From Treponema sp. (lineage in GTDB: Bacteria > Spirochaetota > Spirochaetia > Treponematales > Treponemataceae), in assembly GCA_016293645.1 (NCBI GenBank), contig JAEDDW010000102.1, positions 1 through 5,764 on the forward strand: DNA of 5,764 nucleotides, given 5' to 3'. A program made the translations under genes and the position numbers. Below the pieces are notes generated by a model. That model ran no database searches and was not told the origin of the DNA. It saw nothing but the letters and a program-made list of their open reading frames with translations. Positions 1 to 5,737 of the stretch are shown piece after piece; the first letter of the stretch is position 1, and each line of letters begins with the position of its first letter.

Positions 1-1
1 T

Positions 2-75
2 CGGGATGTACGGGACTCGAACCCGTGGTCTCCGGCGTGACAGGCCAGCGCGATAACCAGCTTCGCTAACACCCC
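2..75 (-). tRNA. tRNA-Asp (anticodon GUC)
   Basis: Read on the minus strand this folds as a complete 74-nt cloverleaf. The acceptor stem pairs GGGGTGT with ACATCCC (one G-T pair). The D-stem is GCGA/TCGC with a GG-containing loop. The anticodon stem is CTGGC/GCCGG around the loop CTGTCAC, which gives anticodon GTC (plus-strand 39-41). The variable loop is 5 nt, and the T-arm is ACGGG/CCCGT with loop TTCGAGT. The discriminator base is G (position 2), which is the known identity base for aspartate tRNAs. The next base out (position 1) would be A on the tRNA strand, so a CCA end is not encoded and must be added enzymatically. Downstream sequence lies outside the window, so it cannot be told whether this is a single tRNA or the first of a cluster. 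Confidence 0.96.
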
Positions 76-88
76 ATAAGGTTGCTAT

Positions 89-117
89 ACTATATGAAAT
101 TTTCAGAAACGTGTCAA
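89..117 (-). promoter_or_regulatory. Sigma-70-type promoter of tRNA-Asp
   Basis: On the minus strand there is a perfect -35 box TTGACA (117 to 112), a 17-bp spacer and a -10 box TATAGT (94 to 89, one mismatch to consensus). Transcription should start near 82-83, about 7 nt before the mature 5' end at 75. Such strong promoters are usual for stable RNA genes. Confidence 0.85.
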
Positions 118-173
118 GCAAGTTTTATGGAATTTTGAAAAAAATTGCCCCATCCATAATCTCAAGTGCACTG

Positions 174-200
174 TTGTACAAAGGCTTTTAATTGTATAAT
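174..200 (+). promoter_or_regulatory. Probable promoter of the AEC permease gene
   Basis: A perfect -10 box TATAAT lies at 195-200. The -35 element is weak: TTGTAC at 174-179 gives a short 15-bp spacer, and TGTTGT at 172-177 gives 17 bp. The start site expected 6-7 nt downstream of the -10 box falls on, or next to, the A of the ATG at 207. It is divergent from the tRNA-Asp promoter, with the two -35 regions about 55 nt apart. Confidence 0.5.
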
Positions 201-206
201 GGATGC

Positions 207-1139
207 ATGAGTATTTTACAGACAATCATTCCGGTTTTCCTGATCATTGCCCTGGGGAAATTCCTTTCATCCAGAAACATTCTCACTGACAGCGGCATAT
301 CCAACATCAAAAGCCTGTGCGTTACAGTCCTTCTTCCGGTGATGGCCTTTGACGCCCTCATACACGGAACCTACTCAAGAAATTCACTTCTGCTTATCGG
401 ACTTGAATTCTTCATGCTGTTTTCCGCCTGGGGAATCGGATTCCTTTTGAAAAGATTTTTTGACAGATCGATACAGGATTACATTCCATATGCACTGACA
501 ACCTATGAAGGAGGTCTTTTCGGATGGGCATTGATCTCCATACTTGTGGGAGAAAAGAATCTTTACTACATCGTCAGCATGGACATCTTCAGCGGCGTAT
601 TTGGTTTTACAGTCATGTACATTGGATACAAAATCATCAACGGGGAACAACCGTCAAAAAAAGAGATAGCTCTTTCCATCGCAAAGAACCCTCTCATAAT
701 ATCCGTAGTACTTGGTTTTACCGGAGCCTTTGTCGGTCTTGGAAAAATCATAGACGAATCCGCATATGCCGGACTCTATTCAAAAATCATCTCCATATTT
801 ACAGCACCACTTACAACATTGATCCTTCTTTCCATCGGTGCCGGCCTTGTATTCAACGGTACAGTTCTTTCACGCGGAACTAAATTCGTATTGATAAGAA
901 TTTTCATTCAGGCCATCATCTGCATGATCGTCTTCAAGATCATTGACCTCACGATCGGAATGAACAGGATTCTCCTTGCTTCACTGCTGATGTATTTCAG
1001 CTGTCCACCAAGTTTCCTGATTTCAATCTATTCACAGAAAAAAGAAGCCATAGAATTTTCTTCAGCGGTGATCAGTCTCCAGATAATTTTTGCGCTGGCG
1101 GTTTTCTCGATCCTCTTGATTTTATCGATGGGACTGTGA
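207..1139 (+). CDS. AEC-family membrane transporter (auxin efflux carrier / malonate-type permease)
   Basis: This encodes a 310-residue, very hydrophobic protein matching the AEC (auxin efflux carrier) permease family in length and layout, with about ten membrane helices. The opening residues 1-20 (ILQTIIPVFLIIALGKFL) form the typical first helix followed by a basic patch. The stretch VTVLLPVMAF (39-48) contains the helix-breaking proline usual in helix 2, and a short cytoplasmic linker near 145-160 (NGEQPSKKE) separates the two five-helix halves. Family members export or import organic anions such as malate or malonate, and some relatives carry auxin-like compounds in plants. The substrate here cannot be read from sequence. 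I chose the ATG at 207 over the in-frame TTG at 192 because the latter overlaps the TATAAT box. An AAGG at 181-184, 7 nt before that TTG, keeps the alternative open. glnA follows after 82 nt with no clear terminator between, but a shared role in nitrogen metabolism is not shown. Confidence 0.85.
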   Translation: MSILQTIIPVFLIIALGKFLSSRNILTDSGISNIKSLCVTVLLPVMAFDALIHGTYSRNSLLLIGLEFFMLFSAWGIGFLLKRFFDRSIQDYIPYALTTYEGGLFGWALISILVGEKNLYYIVSMDIFSGVFGFTVMYIGYKIINGEQPSKKEIALSIAKNPLIISVVLGFTGAFVGLGKIIDESAYAGLYSKIISIFTAPLTTLILLSIGAGLVFNGTVLSRGTKFVLIRIFIQAIICMIVFKIIDLTIGMNRILLASLLMYFSCPPSFLISIYSQKKEAIEFSSAVISLQIIFALAVFSILLILSMGL

Positions 1140-1159
1140 GCTTTCTTTTTTCCGATTTA

Positions 1160-1201
1160 TACATGTAATTCTACAGTCAATTATTATACAATAGTCTTGT
1201 A
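1160..1201 (+). promoter_or_regulatory. glnA upstream region with candidate promoter and inverted repeats
   Basis: This AT-rich 42-nt stretch lies in the 82-nt gap before glnA. A candidate -10 box is TACAAT at 1187-1192 (or TATACA at 1185-1190), with no convincing -35 box at the right distance. It also holds a perfect 8-bp palindrome TACATGTA (1160-1167) and an inverted repeat TACAATAGTCTTGTA (1187-1201: 5-bp arms, 5-nt centre) that overlaps the candidate -10 box and the expected start site. The words TACA and TGTA recur through the region. It does not match the GlnR/TnrA box TGTNA-N7-TNACA. Both the promoter call and any operator role are tentative. Confidence 0.35.
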
Positions 1202-1212
1202 ATATTTTGTCC

Positions 1213-1217
1213 GGAGG
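1213..1217 (+). promoter_or_regulatory. Ribosome binding site that fixes the glnA start
   Basis: GGAGG is a strong Shine-Dalgarno core, separated by 4 nt (AAAT) from the ATG at 1222. It lies inside the longer reading frame that could start at TTG 1207, so it argues for ATG 1222 and against the five-residue extension. Confidence 0.85.
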
Positions 1218-1221
1218 AAAT

Positions 1222-2406
1222 ATGTCCGTTTATACAAAAGAAGAAGTAATAGAATTCATTGAACAGGAAGATGTCAAATTCATCCGACTTGCTTTCTGTG
1301 ACATTTATGGCAATCAGAAAAATCTTGCAATTCTCCCAACGGAACTCAATCGGGCATTTGAACAGGGAATTCCATTTGACGGAAGTGCCATCGACGGATT
1401 CACTGATTCTGCCCACTCAGATCTTTTCCTCATTCCAATCGCTTCAACATTGACAGTACTTCCATGGAGATCTACATCCGGAAAAGTCGTGCGCATGTTC
1501 TGCGAAATAAAAAAATCAGACGGTTCAGTTTTTGAGAAAGAAAGCCGTCATATTTTACAGAAAGCTGTTCTCGCCGCAAGGGAACTTGGGCTGGACATTA
1601 CGATTGGTACGGAATGTGAATTCTATCTGTTTAAAACGGATGAGAAAGGAGAACCGACTAAGACTCCTTTTGACAACGCAGGTTACATGTCTGTCGCTCC
1701 TGAAGACAAAGGTGAAAACATCCGCCGTGAAATCTGTCTTACACTCAAGGAAATGGGCATCAATCCAGAAAGCTCACACCATGAAGAAGGACCGGGACAG
1801 AATGAAATCGACTTCCGCTATGCCTCACCTTTGAAATCCGCAGATAACGTAATGAACTTCATCACTGTAGTCAAAGCAGCCGCCGCACGTAGCGGGCTTT
1901 ATGCAGACTTCTCACCAAAGCCACTTAGCGGTCAGTGCGGAAACGGTTTCCACATCAACATTTCAGTAAACTCAGAAAAAGGTGAAGAAGTCTTTGAACC
2001 TTTCATGGCTGGAGTTCTGTCTCACATAAAGGAGATGACTGTATTCCTCAATCCAACACCAGAATCCTACGACAGACTTGGTTCCGGCAAAGCTCCATCT
2101 TCAATAGGATGGGCCAAGGAAAACCGTACCCAGCTCATACGCATTCCGTCTTACACAGGAAATGAAAAAAGATTTGAAGTCCGTTCTCCAGATCCGATGA
2201 CAAATCCTTATATCGCCTATGCTCTTCTCATCTACGCAGGTATGGACGGAATCAAGAACAATGCTGTCCTTCCTGAACCTTCGGATTCAAACTCAAAACT
2301 TGAACCACTTCCTAAATTCTGGGGAGAGGCCGCAGACCTGGCAAGAGAAAGCAGCTTCATCAGAGGCATTCTCAACAACGACGTGGAATCTTTCCTTCAT
2401 AGATGA
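1222..2406 (+). CDS. glnA: Glutamine synthetase, type I, short form
   Basis: This enzyme makes glutamine from glutamate, ammonia and ATP in the cytoplasm, the central step of ammonia assimilation. The 394-residue protein carries the GS-I signatures in order: FDGSAIDGF (52-60, the Asp-loop at the subunit interface, with A where many enzymes have S), GTECEFYLF (129-137, metal-binding glutamates), HHEEGPGQNEIDF (186-198), GNGFHIN (240-246, the active-site histidine), NPTPESYDRL (277-286, the ammonia-site flap region), the arginines of NRTQLIRIP (301-309), and RFEVRSPDPMTNPY (317-330). It is about 50 residues shorter than the usual ~440: the segment after 345 is condensed and the C-terminal tail with its conserved Trp-Glu helix is absent. 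There is no adenylylation-site tyrosine motif. An ANTAR regulator gene follows after 11 nt, so the two are probably one transcript. ATG 1222 was chosen for its GGAGG site. All main catalytic motifs look intact. Confidence 0.96.
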   Translation: MSVYTKEEVIEFIEQEDVKFIRLAFCDIYGNQKNLAILPTELNRAFEQGIPFDGSAIDGFTDSAHSDLFLIPIASTLTVLPWRSTSGKVVRMFCEIKKSDGSVFEKESRHILQKAVLAARELGLDITIGTECEFYLFKTDEKGEPTKTPFDNAGYMSVAPEDKGENIRREICLTLKEMGINPESSHHEEGPGQNEIDFRYASPLKSADNVMNFITVVKAAAARSGLYADFSPKPLSGQCGNGFHINISVNSEKGEEVFEPFMAGVLSHIKEMTVFLNPTPESYDRLGSGKAPSSIGWAKENRTQLIRIPSYTGNEKRFEVRSPDPMTNPYIAYALLIYAGMDGIKNNAVLPEPSDSNSKLEPLPKFWGEAADLARESSFIRGILNNDVESFLHR

Positions 2407-2417
2407 AAGGATGACAA

Positions 2418-3002
2418 ATGACGCCCTTGAATAGCCGCAGAAAGGTGCTCATCGTATCAGAAAGTGACACCTTCTTTGACAACATTTCAAGTATCCTCCC
2501 TAGAGAACAGTTTTTCCCTATCATCCATGCAAAGAACGGGGGTGAGGCTAGAAGACAGCTGCTGGAAAATGATGCAAACCTTCTTTTGATAGACTGTCCT
2601 TTGACTGATGAACACGGCGTAATGTTTGCGGAAAATTTCAGCGACTCCAACATGGGAATTCTTCTTCTCGTCAATGCCGACATGTATGATGAAGTCTGTT
2701 CGAAAGTTGAGGAACAGGGAATCGTAACACTTCCAAAACCAAACTCACCTCAGATGTTCTACATGGCGGTAAAAATGCTTGCGTCCATGACGTTCCGGCT
2801 GGAAAAACTTGAAGAAAAAAACAGAAGCCTCCAGGAAAAAATGGCTGACATAAGAACTGTCAACAAGGCAAAATGGCTGCTCATCGAAAACAAGAAAATG
2901 ACAGAAAGCGAAGCCCATCATTACATTGAGAAGAAATCAATGGATGAGCGATTAAGCCGTCGTGAAGCAGCAGAAAGAATCATTGAAAAACTGGAACTTT
3001 AG
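2418..3002 (+). CDS. Receiver-ANTAR response regulator (putative RNA-binding antiterminator)
   Basis: This 194-residue protein has two domains. Residues 8-122 form a CheY-like receiver: LLLID places the phospho-acceptor at D59, and LPKP gives the conserved lysine K107. The acidic pair of the first strand is changed to S14-E15, and the usual Thr/Ser of strand 4 appears to be N86, so phosphorylation may be weak or lost. Residues 124-145 are a charged coiled coil, and 146-189 match the ANTAR RNA-binding fold (AKWLLIE, MTESEAHHYIEKKSMDERLS, REAAERII). ANTAR proteins bind paired hairpins in leader RNA and prevent transcription termination. Regulators of this design next to glnA are known in clostridia (the NitR type) and are linked to nitrogen control. 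The start has AAAGGA at 2406-2411, 6 nt upstream, directly after the glnA stop, so co-expression with glnA is likely. The RNA target is not evident in the short glnA leader. The domain call is strong; its part in nitrogen control is inferred from position. Confidence 0.9.
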   Translation: MTPLNSRRKVLIVSESDTFFDNISSILPREQFFPIIHAKNGGEARRQLLENDANLLLIDCPLTDEHGVMFAENFSDSNMGILLLVNADMYDEVCSKVEEQGIVTLPKPNSPQMFYMAVKMLASMTFRLEKLEEKNRSLQEKMADIRTVNKAKWLLIENKKMTESEAHHYIEKKSMDERLSRREAAERIIEKLEL

Positions 3003-3018
3003 ATCACACTGAACAAGC

Positions 3019-4389
3019 CTAGTCGGCAAATTCAATCTCACCGCTGGAAAGAAGCCTGAGCATGGCCTGGCAGACAACAGGATCAAACTGCATTCCCGCA
3101 TTGTCTCTGATCTGGTTGATTATCAAATCCGGTGTCATGTGCTTTCTGTAACATCTGTTTGAATTCATTGCGTCAAAGGAATCCGCAAGGCAGATGATAC
3201 GCGCATAAAGAGGAATCTCATCACCCTTCAAGCCATCAGGATATCCCATGCCGTCATAACGCTCATGATGGTAACGGGCAACGATACAGGCTTCAGGGAT
3301 TGCTGTAAGACTGGACAGAATTTCAAATCCCTGCAAAGTATGTTTTCTGATGCTCCTGAATTCCTCTTCTGTAAGATGTTCAGGTTTGGAAAGAATATCA
3401 TCATGAATTCCAATCTTTCCGCAGTCATGGAGAAGTCCGCAATAGAAAACCAGCTGGCATTCCCTTTTATCCAGACCAAGTTCCTTTGCGATCATCTTTG
3501 AATATTTTGCGACTCGTATTGAATGACAGCCGGTATAAGGATCCTTCGCATCAACAAAGCCAGAGAAAGTTTCCATTACTTCCTGAATTGCCTGTTTATC
3601 GCGTTCTTCCAGCTGTTCAATCTCATTTATCCTCCCCTCAGTAAGAAACAGGAAAAGACATGAGAAAAACCAGATGATGGAAATGACAACAAGAACCTTA
3701 AATGCAGGATCTTTTGAAATCCTTCGGTTAAGTCTGTAATAGAATACTCCATGATTGAATTCCAGAGGATACACACTATTGGCGGTATAGACGATGAAAC
3801 CAAATTTTGCCTGGGAATTTGGTCTGCCAGGAACAGATTCCATCAAAGGAGCTTCCTTTTCTTCCTTGCTTGGATAGTAAATGAAAAAGTCATTTTCCTT
3901 CAACGGAAAGTAATTGCTTTCACCATCCTTTATGGAAGAAATATTCAGCATGTTCTTCTTGTAATTTCGCAGATCAATAACCTGGTGAAGTAAAGTATTT
4001 CCGTATGTCTGATAGATGCCAAGCTTTCCGCACCATGCATTTTCCAGATAACATTTATCATCGACGATCAGTTTGAGACTCCAGTCGGTAACTTCATAAG
4101 GAGTCCTGTTTTCAACAACCGCATCATAGGTCGCACCTTTCATCTGCCACAAGCCAGTCGCCTGAACAGCTTCTTCTGACAGCGCTTTTTCCCAGACATC
4201 ATTATCACCGCCTCTTTGAAAAACGTAAACAAAAACATCAGGATTTCCATTCATTTCATTAAGACCAATGCTTCGTTCCCGGCTGTTGAACTTCATGTTG
4301 CGGAAAAAAACAAAAACAAAAGAAAGAATGATGCAGATGAAAGCAATAATGAGTATTACGAAATTTCCACGATTCTGCTTAGAGATCAC
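3019..4389 (-). CDS. Membrane HD-GYP cyclic-di-GMP phosphodiesterase with extracytoplasmic sensor domain
   Basis: This 456-residue protein has a membrane helix at 9-29, an outside domain at about 30-229, a second helix at 231-250, a short charged linker, and an HD-GYP domain at about 265-450. HD-GYP enzymes hydrolyse the second messenger c-di-GMP in the cytoplasm. The catalytic set is present: DPYTGCHS (283-290, H289), HDCGK (321-325), H350, HHE (374-376), GYP (382-384) and ADSFDA (402-407, D403). FDAMNS replaces the commoner FDA(L/M)TS, a mild change. The outside domain (about 75-205) has a beta-rich pattern with W81, W103 and W119, a V-x-N motif near 92-94, and cysteines C113 and C120 that could form a disulfide. 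It resembles carbohydrate-binding module family 2, but this is inference. The start is GTG 4389, with AGAGGA at 4404-4399 overlapping the stop of the upstream gene. That gene lies 13 nt away and is probably in the same operon. The 3' end converges on the ANTAR gene. Confidence 0.93.
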   Translation of the reverse strand: MISKQNRGNFVILIIAFICIILSFVFVFFRNMKFNSRERSIGLNEMNGNPDVFVYVFQRGGDNDVWEKALSEEAVQATGLWQMKGATYDAVVENRTPYEVTDWSLKLIVDDKCYLENAWCGKLGIYQTYGNTLLHQVIDLRNYKKNMLNISSIKDGESNYFPLKENDFFIYYPSKEEKEAPLMESVPGRPNSQAKFGFIVYTANSVYPLEFNHGVFYYRLNRRISKDPAFKVLVVISIIWFFSCLFLFLTEGRINEIEQLEERDKQAIQEVMETFSGFVDAKDPYTGCHSIRVAKYSKMIAKELGLDKRECQLVFYCGLLHDCGKIGIHDDILSKPEHLTEEEFRSIRKHTLQGFEILSSLTAIPEACIVARYHHERYDGMGYPDGLKGDEIPLYARIICLADSFDAMNSNRCYRKHMTPDLIINQIRDNAGMQFDPVVCQAMLRLLSSGEIEFAD

Positions 4390-4398
4390 TTCAGTTAT

Positions 4399-4404
4399 TC
4401 CTCT
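4399..4404 (-). promoter_or_regulatory. Ribosome binding site for the HD-GYP gene, overlapping the upstream stop codon
   Basis: On the minus strand AGAGGA (4404 to 4399) shares two bases with the TAG stop of the sensor gene (4405 to 4403) and lies 9 nt before the GTG start at 4389. This layout supports the GTG start, for which no nearby ATG competes, and suggests translational coupling of the two genes. Confidence 0.6.
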
Positions 4405-5698
4405 AATTTATACGGACATTGAATTCAGAAATCATTGTACCCATCTGGAATCTTAGGTTTCGTCTGACTTCATATTTTTGCAGGAATGCTTCAAGCTCTG
4501 GAACGACAAGACTTGACTCAACTTTTTCGATGACTATTCTCTGAACTTTCCTGACATCCAAAAGATTCTCTTCAGAAATAAGGGATGGATTTTCCGATTT
4601 TACCTTGATCTCAAAATTCAGCCAGGCGCCTGATGTATACATGGAAACATCCATTTTCCTGGCGCCAATTTTGGAACATCCTTTGACTGCGTTTTCAAGA
4701 AGACGCTCACATACAACAGCATATTCAAATTCCACGGAACCGATACTTTCCGGAACATTCATGTTGTACGTAATCTCAACACCAGCTCTTTTTGCGTATT
4801 GATTAACCTCAAGGATGACCGCATTGAGAGAACGGTTTGCACAAATTCTTTCCTCAATTGTAACGCGTGAATCAGATTTAAGCGTGTTTGCAATCGTTCT
4901 GATATCGTCATATTTTCCCGCATCAAGGAGCTCAATGATTTCGGACGTAACGGTCTGCATGGCACAGCTCATTTCTTCCATGCGTGACGACATCATATTT
5001 ACCTTCTCCGATTCCGTCCTGAGCCTGTCTGAATATTCAGCAAGGAATACAAGGTTCATGTCCCGAAAGTGTTTGCTGTGTTTTTTTGACGTAAATCTTA
5101 CGGAAGCTGCAAAGGCAAGAATCATGAGAATGAATAGAAGAAGGACTCCAGGAAGACCTTTTGAATCTTCGATGATGTTTACAGGCCATACAGTGAAAGC
5201 CGTAACAGCAAGATAGAATATGAAGGGAACCAGACATAGAAATTCCCATCCATTGTCATTGTCATCGCTCTTCTTGAACTGTGACGCAATAAGCTTTACT
5301 GAAATGATGAGAATGATCACATGGGCAACTATCTCTACCAGTGCGCTTGCAAAAATATCACCCGTATACTGATAGCTGAACTGACTCAGAATTCCACCTG
5401 GGAGAGTATAATCTGAACCACAGAAAGCAATGAACACAGATCTGAAAGTCTTTGTCTTGCTCAAAAAAAGTTCCGTCAACTGAACGACAATGAAAGTGCT
5501 TAATGTCATTCCAAGAAATCTTGCATTTCCTTCAAGACAGAAGATTCCAACATAATCAATCAAAGTAGAAATCAGGAAACATAATGAACATATTCCAATG
5601 CTTTTTACCCTTCTGAATTTCAGATTTGTGAAAAACATCAGATAAACCAGAAGAAAAAACATTGAGATTCTGTAAGATACAAAAAAGAATAAATTCAT
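4403..5698 (-). CDS. Six-helix membrane protein with degenerate AgrC/GHKL-type histidine kinase domain
   Basis: This 431-residue protein has about six hydrophobic helices in residues 4-201 (roughly 4-24, 34-54, 60-80, 117-138, 151-172, 183-201). They are followed by a long helical segment (214-262) and an ATPase-like domain (about 285-431). The layout matches AgrC-like sensor kinases, which detect peptides or other signals in the membrane. The N-box is recognisable as ERLLENAVKGC (331-341), and SENP (368-371) sits where the family has a strand ending in Asn-Pro. However, no histidine occurs anywhere after residue 210, the phospho-acceptor position reads RMEEM (239-243), and the glycine-rich HGxGL lid is replaced by SLVVP (396-400). 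It is therefore probably a pseudokinase that relays a signal by conformation, perhaps to the HD-GYP enzyme encoded 13 nt downstream. No LytTR-type partner regulator lies nearby. The ATG at 5698 has AAGGA only 2 nt away; M13 (5662) is a weaker alternative. Confidence 0.8.
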   Translation of the reverse strand: MNLFFFVSYRISMFFLLVYLMFFTNLKFRRVKSIGICSLCFLISTLIDYVGIFCLEGNARFLGMTLSTFIVVQLTELFLSKTKTFRSVFIAFCGSDYTLPGGILSQFSYQYTGDIFASALVEIVAHVIILIISVKLIASQFKKSDDNDNGWEFLCLVPFIFYLAVTAFTVWPVNIIEDSKGLPGVLLLFILMILAFAASVRFTSKKHSKHFRDMNLVFLAEYSDRLRTESEKVNMMSSRMEEMSCAMQTVTSEIIELLDAGKYDDIRTIANTLKSDSRVTIEERICANRSLNAVILEVNQYAKRAGVEITYNMNVPESIGSVEFEYAVVCERLLENAVKGCSKIGARKMDVSMYTSGAWLNFEIKVKSENPSLISEENLLDVRKVQRIVIEKVESSLVVPELEAFLQKYEVRRNLRFQMGTMISEFNVRIN

Positions 5699-5708
5699 AA
5701 TCCTTTTT

Positions 5709-5737
5709 ATTATATATCAAATTTCTCCATATTTCAA
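5709..5737 (-). promoter_or_regulatory. Consensus sigma-70-type promoter of the sensor/HD-GYP operon
   Basis: On the minus strand the -35 box TTGAAA (5737 to 5732) and a perfect -10 box TATAAT (5714 to 5709) are separated by exactly 17 bp. The predicted start at about 5701-5703 leaves only 3-5 nt before the ATG at 5698, so the leader would be almost absent and would not contain the whole AAGGA motif next to the start codon. Confidence 0.7.

Noticed and set aside
384..883. Open frames on both strands within the permease gene.
   Set aside because: Shadows of a clear membrane-protein gene; their translations are low-complexity and lack domain features.
1100..1155. Possible terminator after the permease: TCGAT/ATCGA repeat followed by a T-rich run.
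   Set aside because: The arms are only 5 bp with a 12-nt loop, and the stem ends well before the T-run, so it does not fit an intrinsic terminator.
1164..1180. GlnR/TnrA operator before glnA.
   Set aside because: TGTAA is present at 1164-1168, but the bases seven positions on (GTCAA) do not match TNACA.
1187..1201. ANTAR-type hairpin in the glnA leader.
   Set aside because: Single weak 5-bp stem with a five-base loop; the known target has two hairpins with six-base loops carrying A and G at fixed places.
1207..1221. Five-residue N-terminal extension of glutamine synthetase from a TTG start.
   Set aside because: It would start upstream of the strong GGAGG site and include that site within the coding sequence; ATG 1222 matches the usual start of the family.
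1314..1496. Open frames antisense to glnA and similar overlapping frames inside the HD-GYP and sensor genes (for example 3265-3501, 4815-5216).
   Set aside because: They lie wholly within well-supported genes, show no recognisable protein family and have no convincing ribosome sites.
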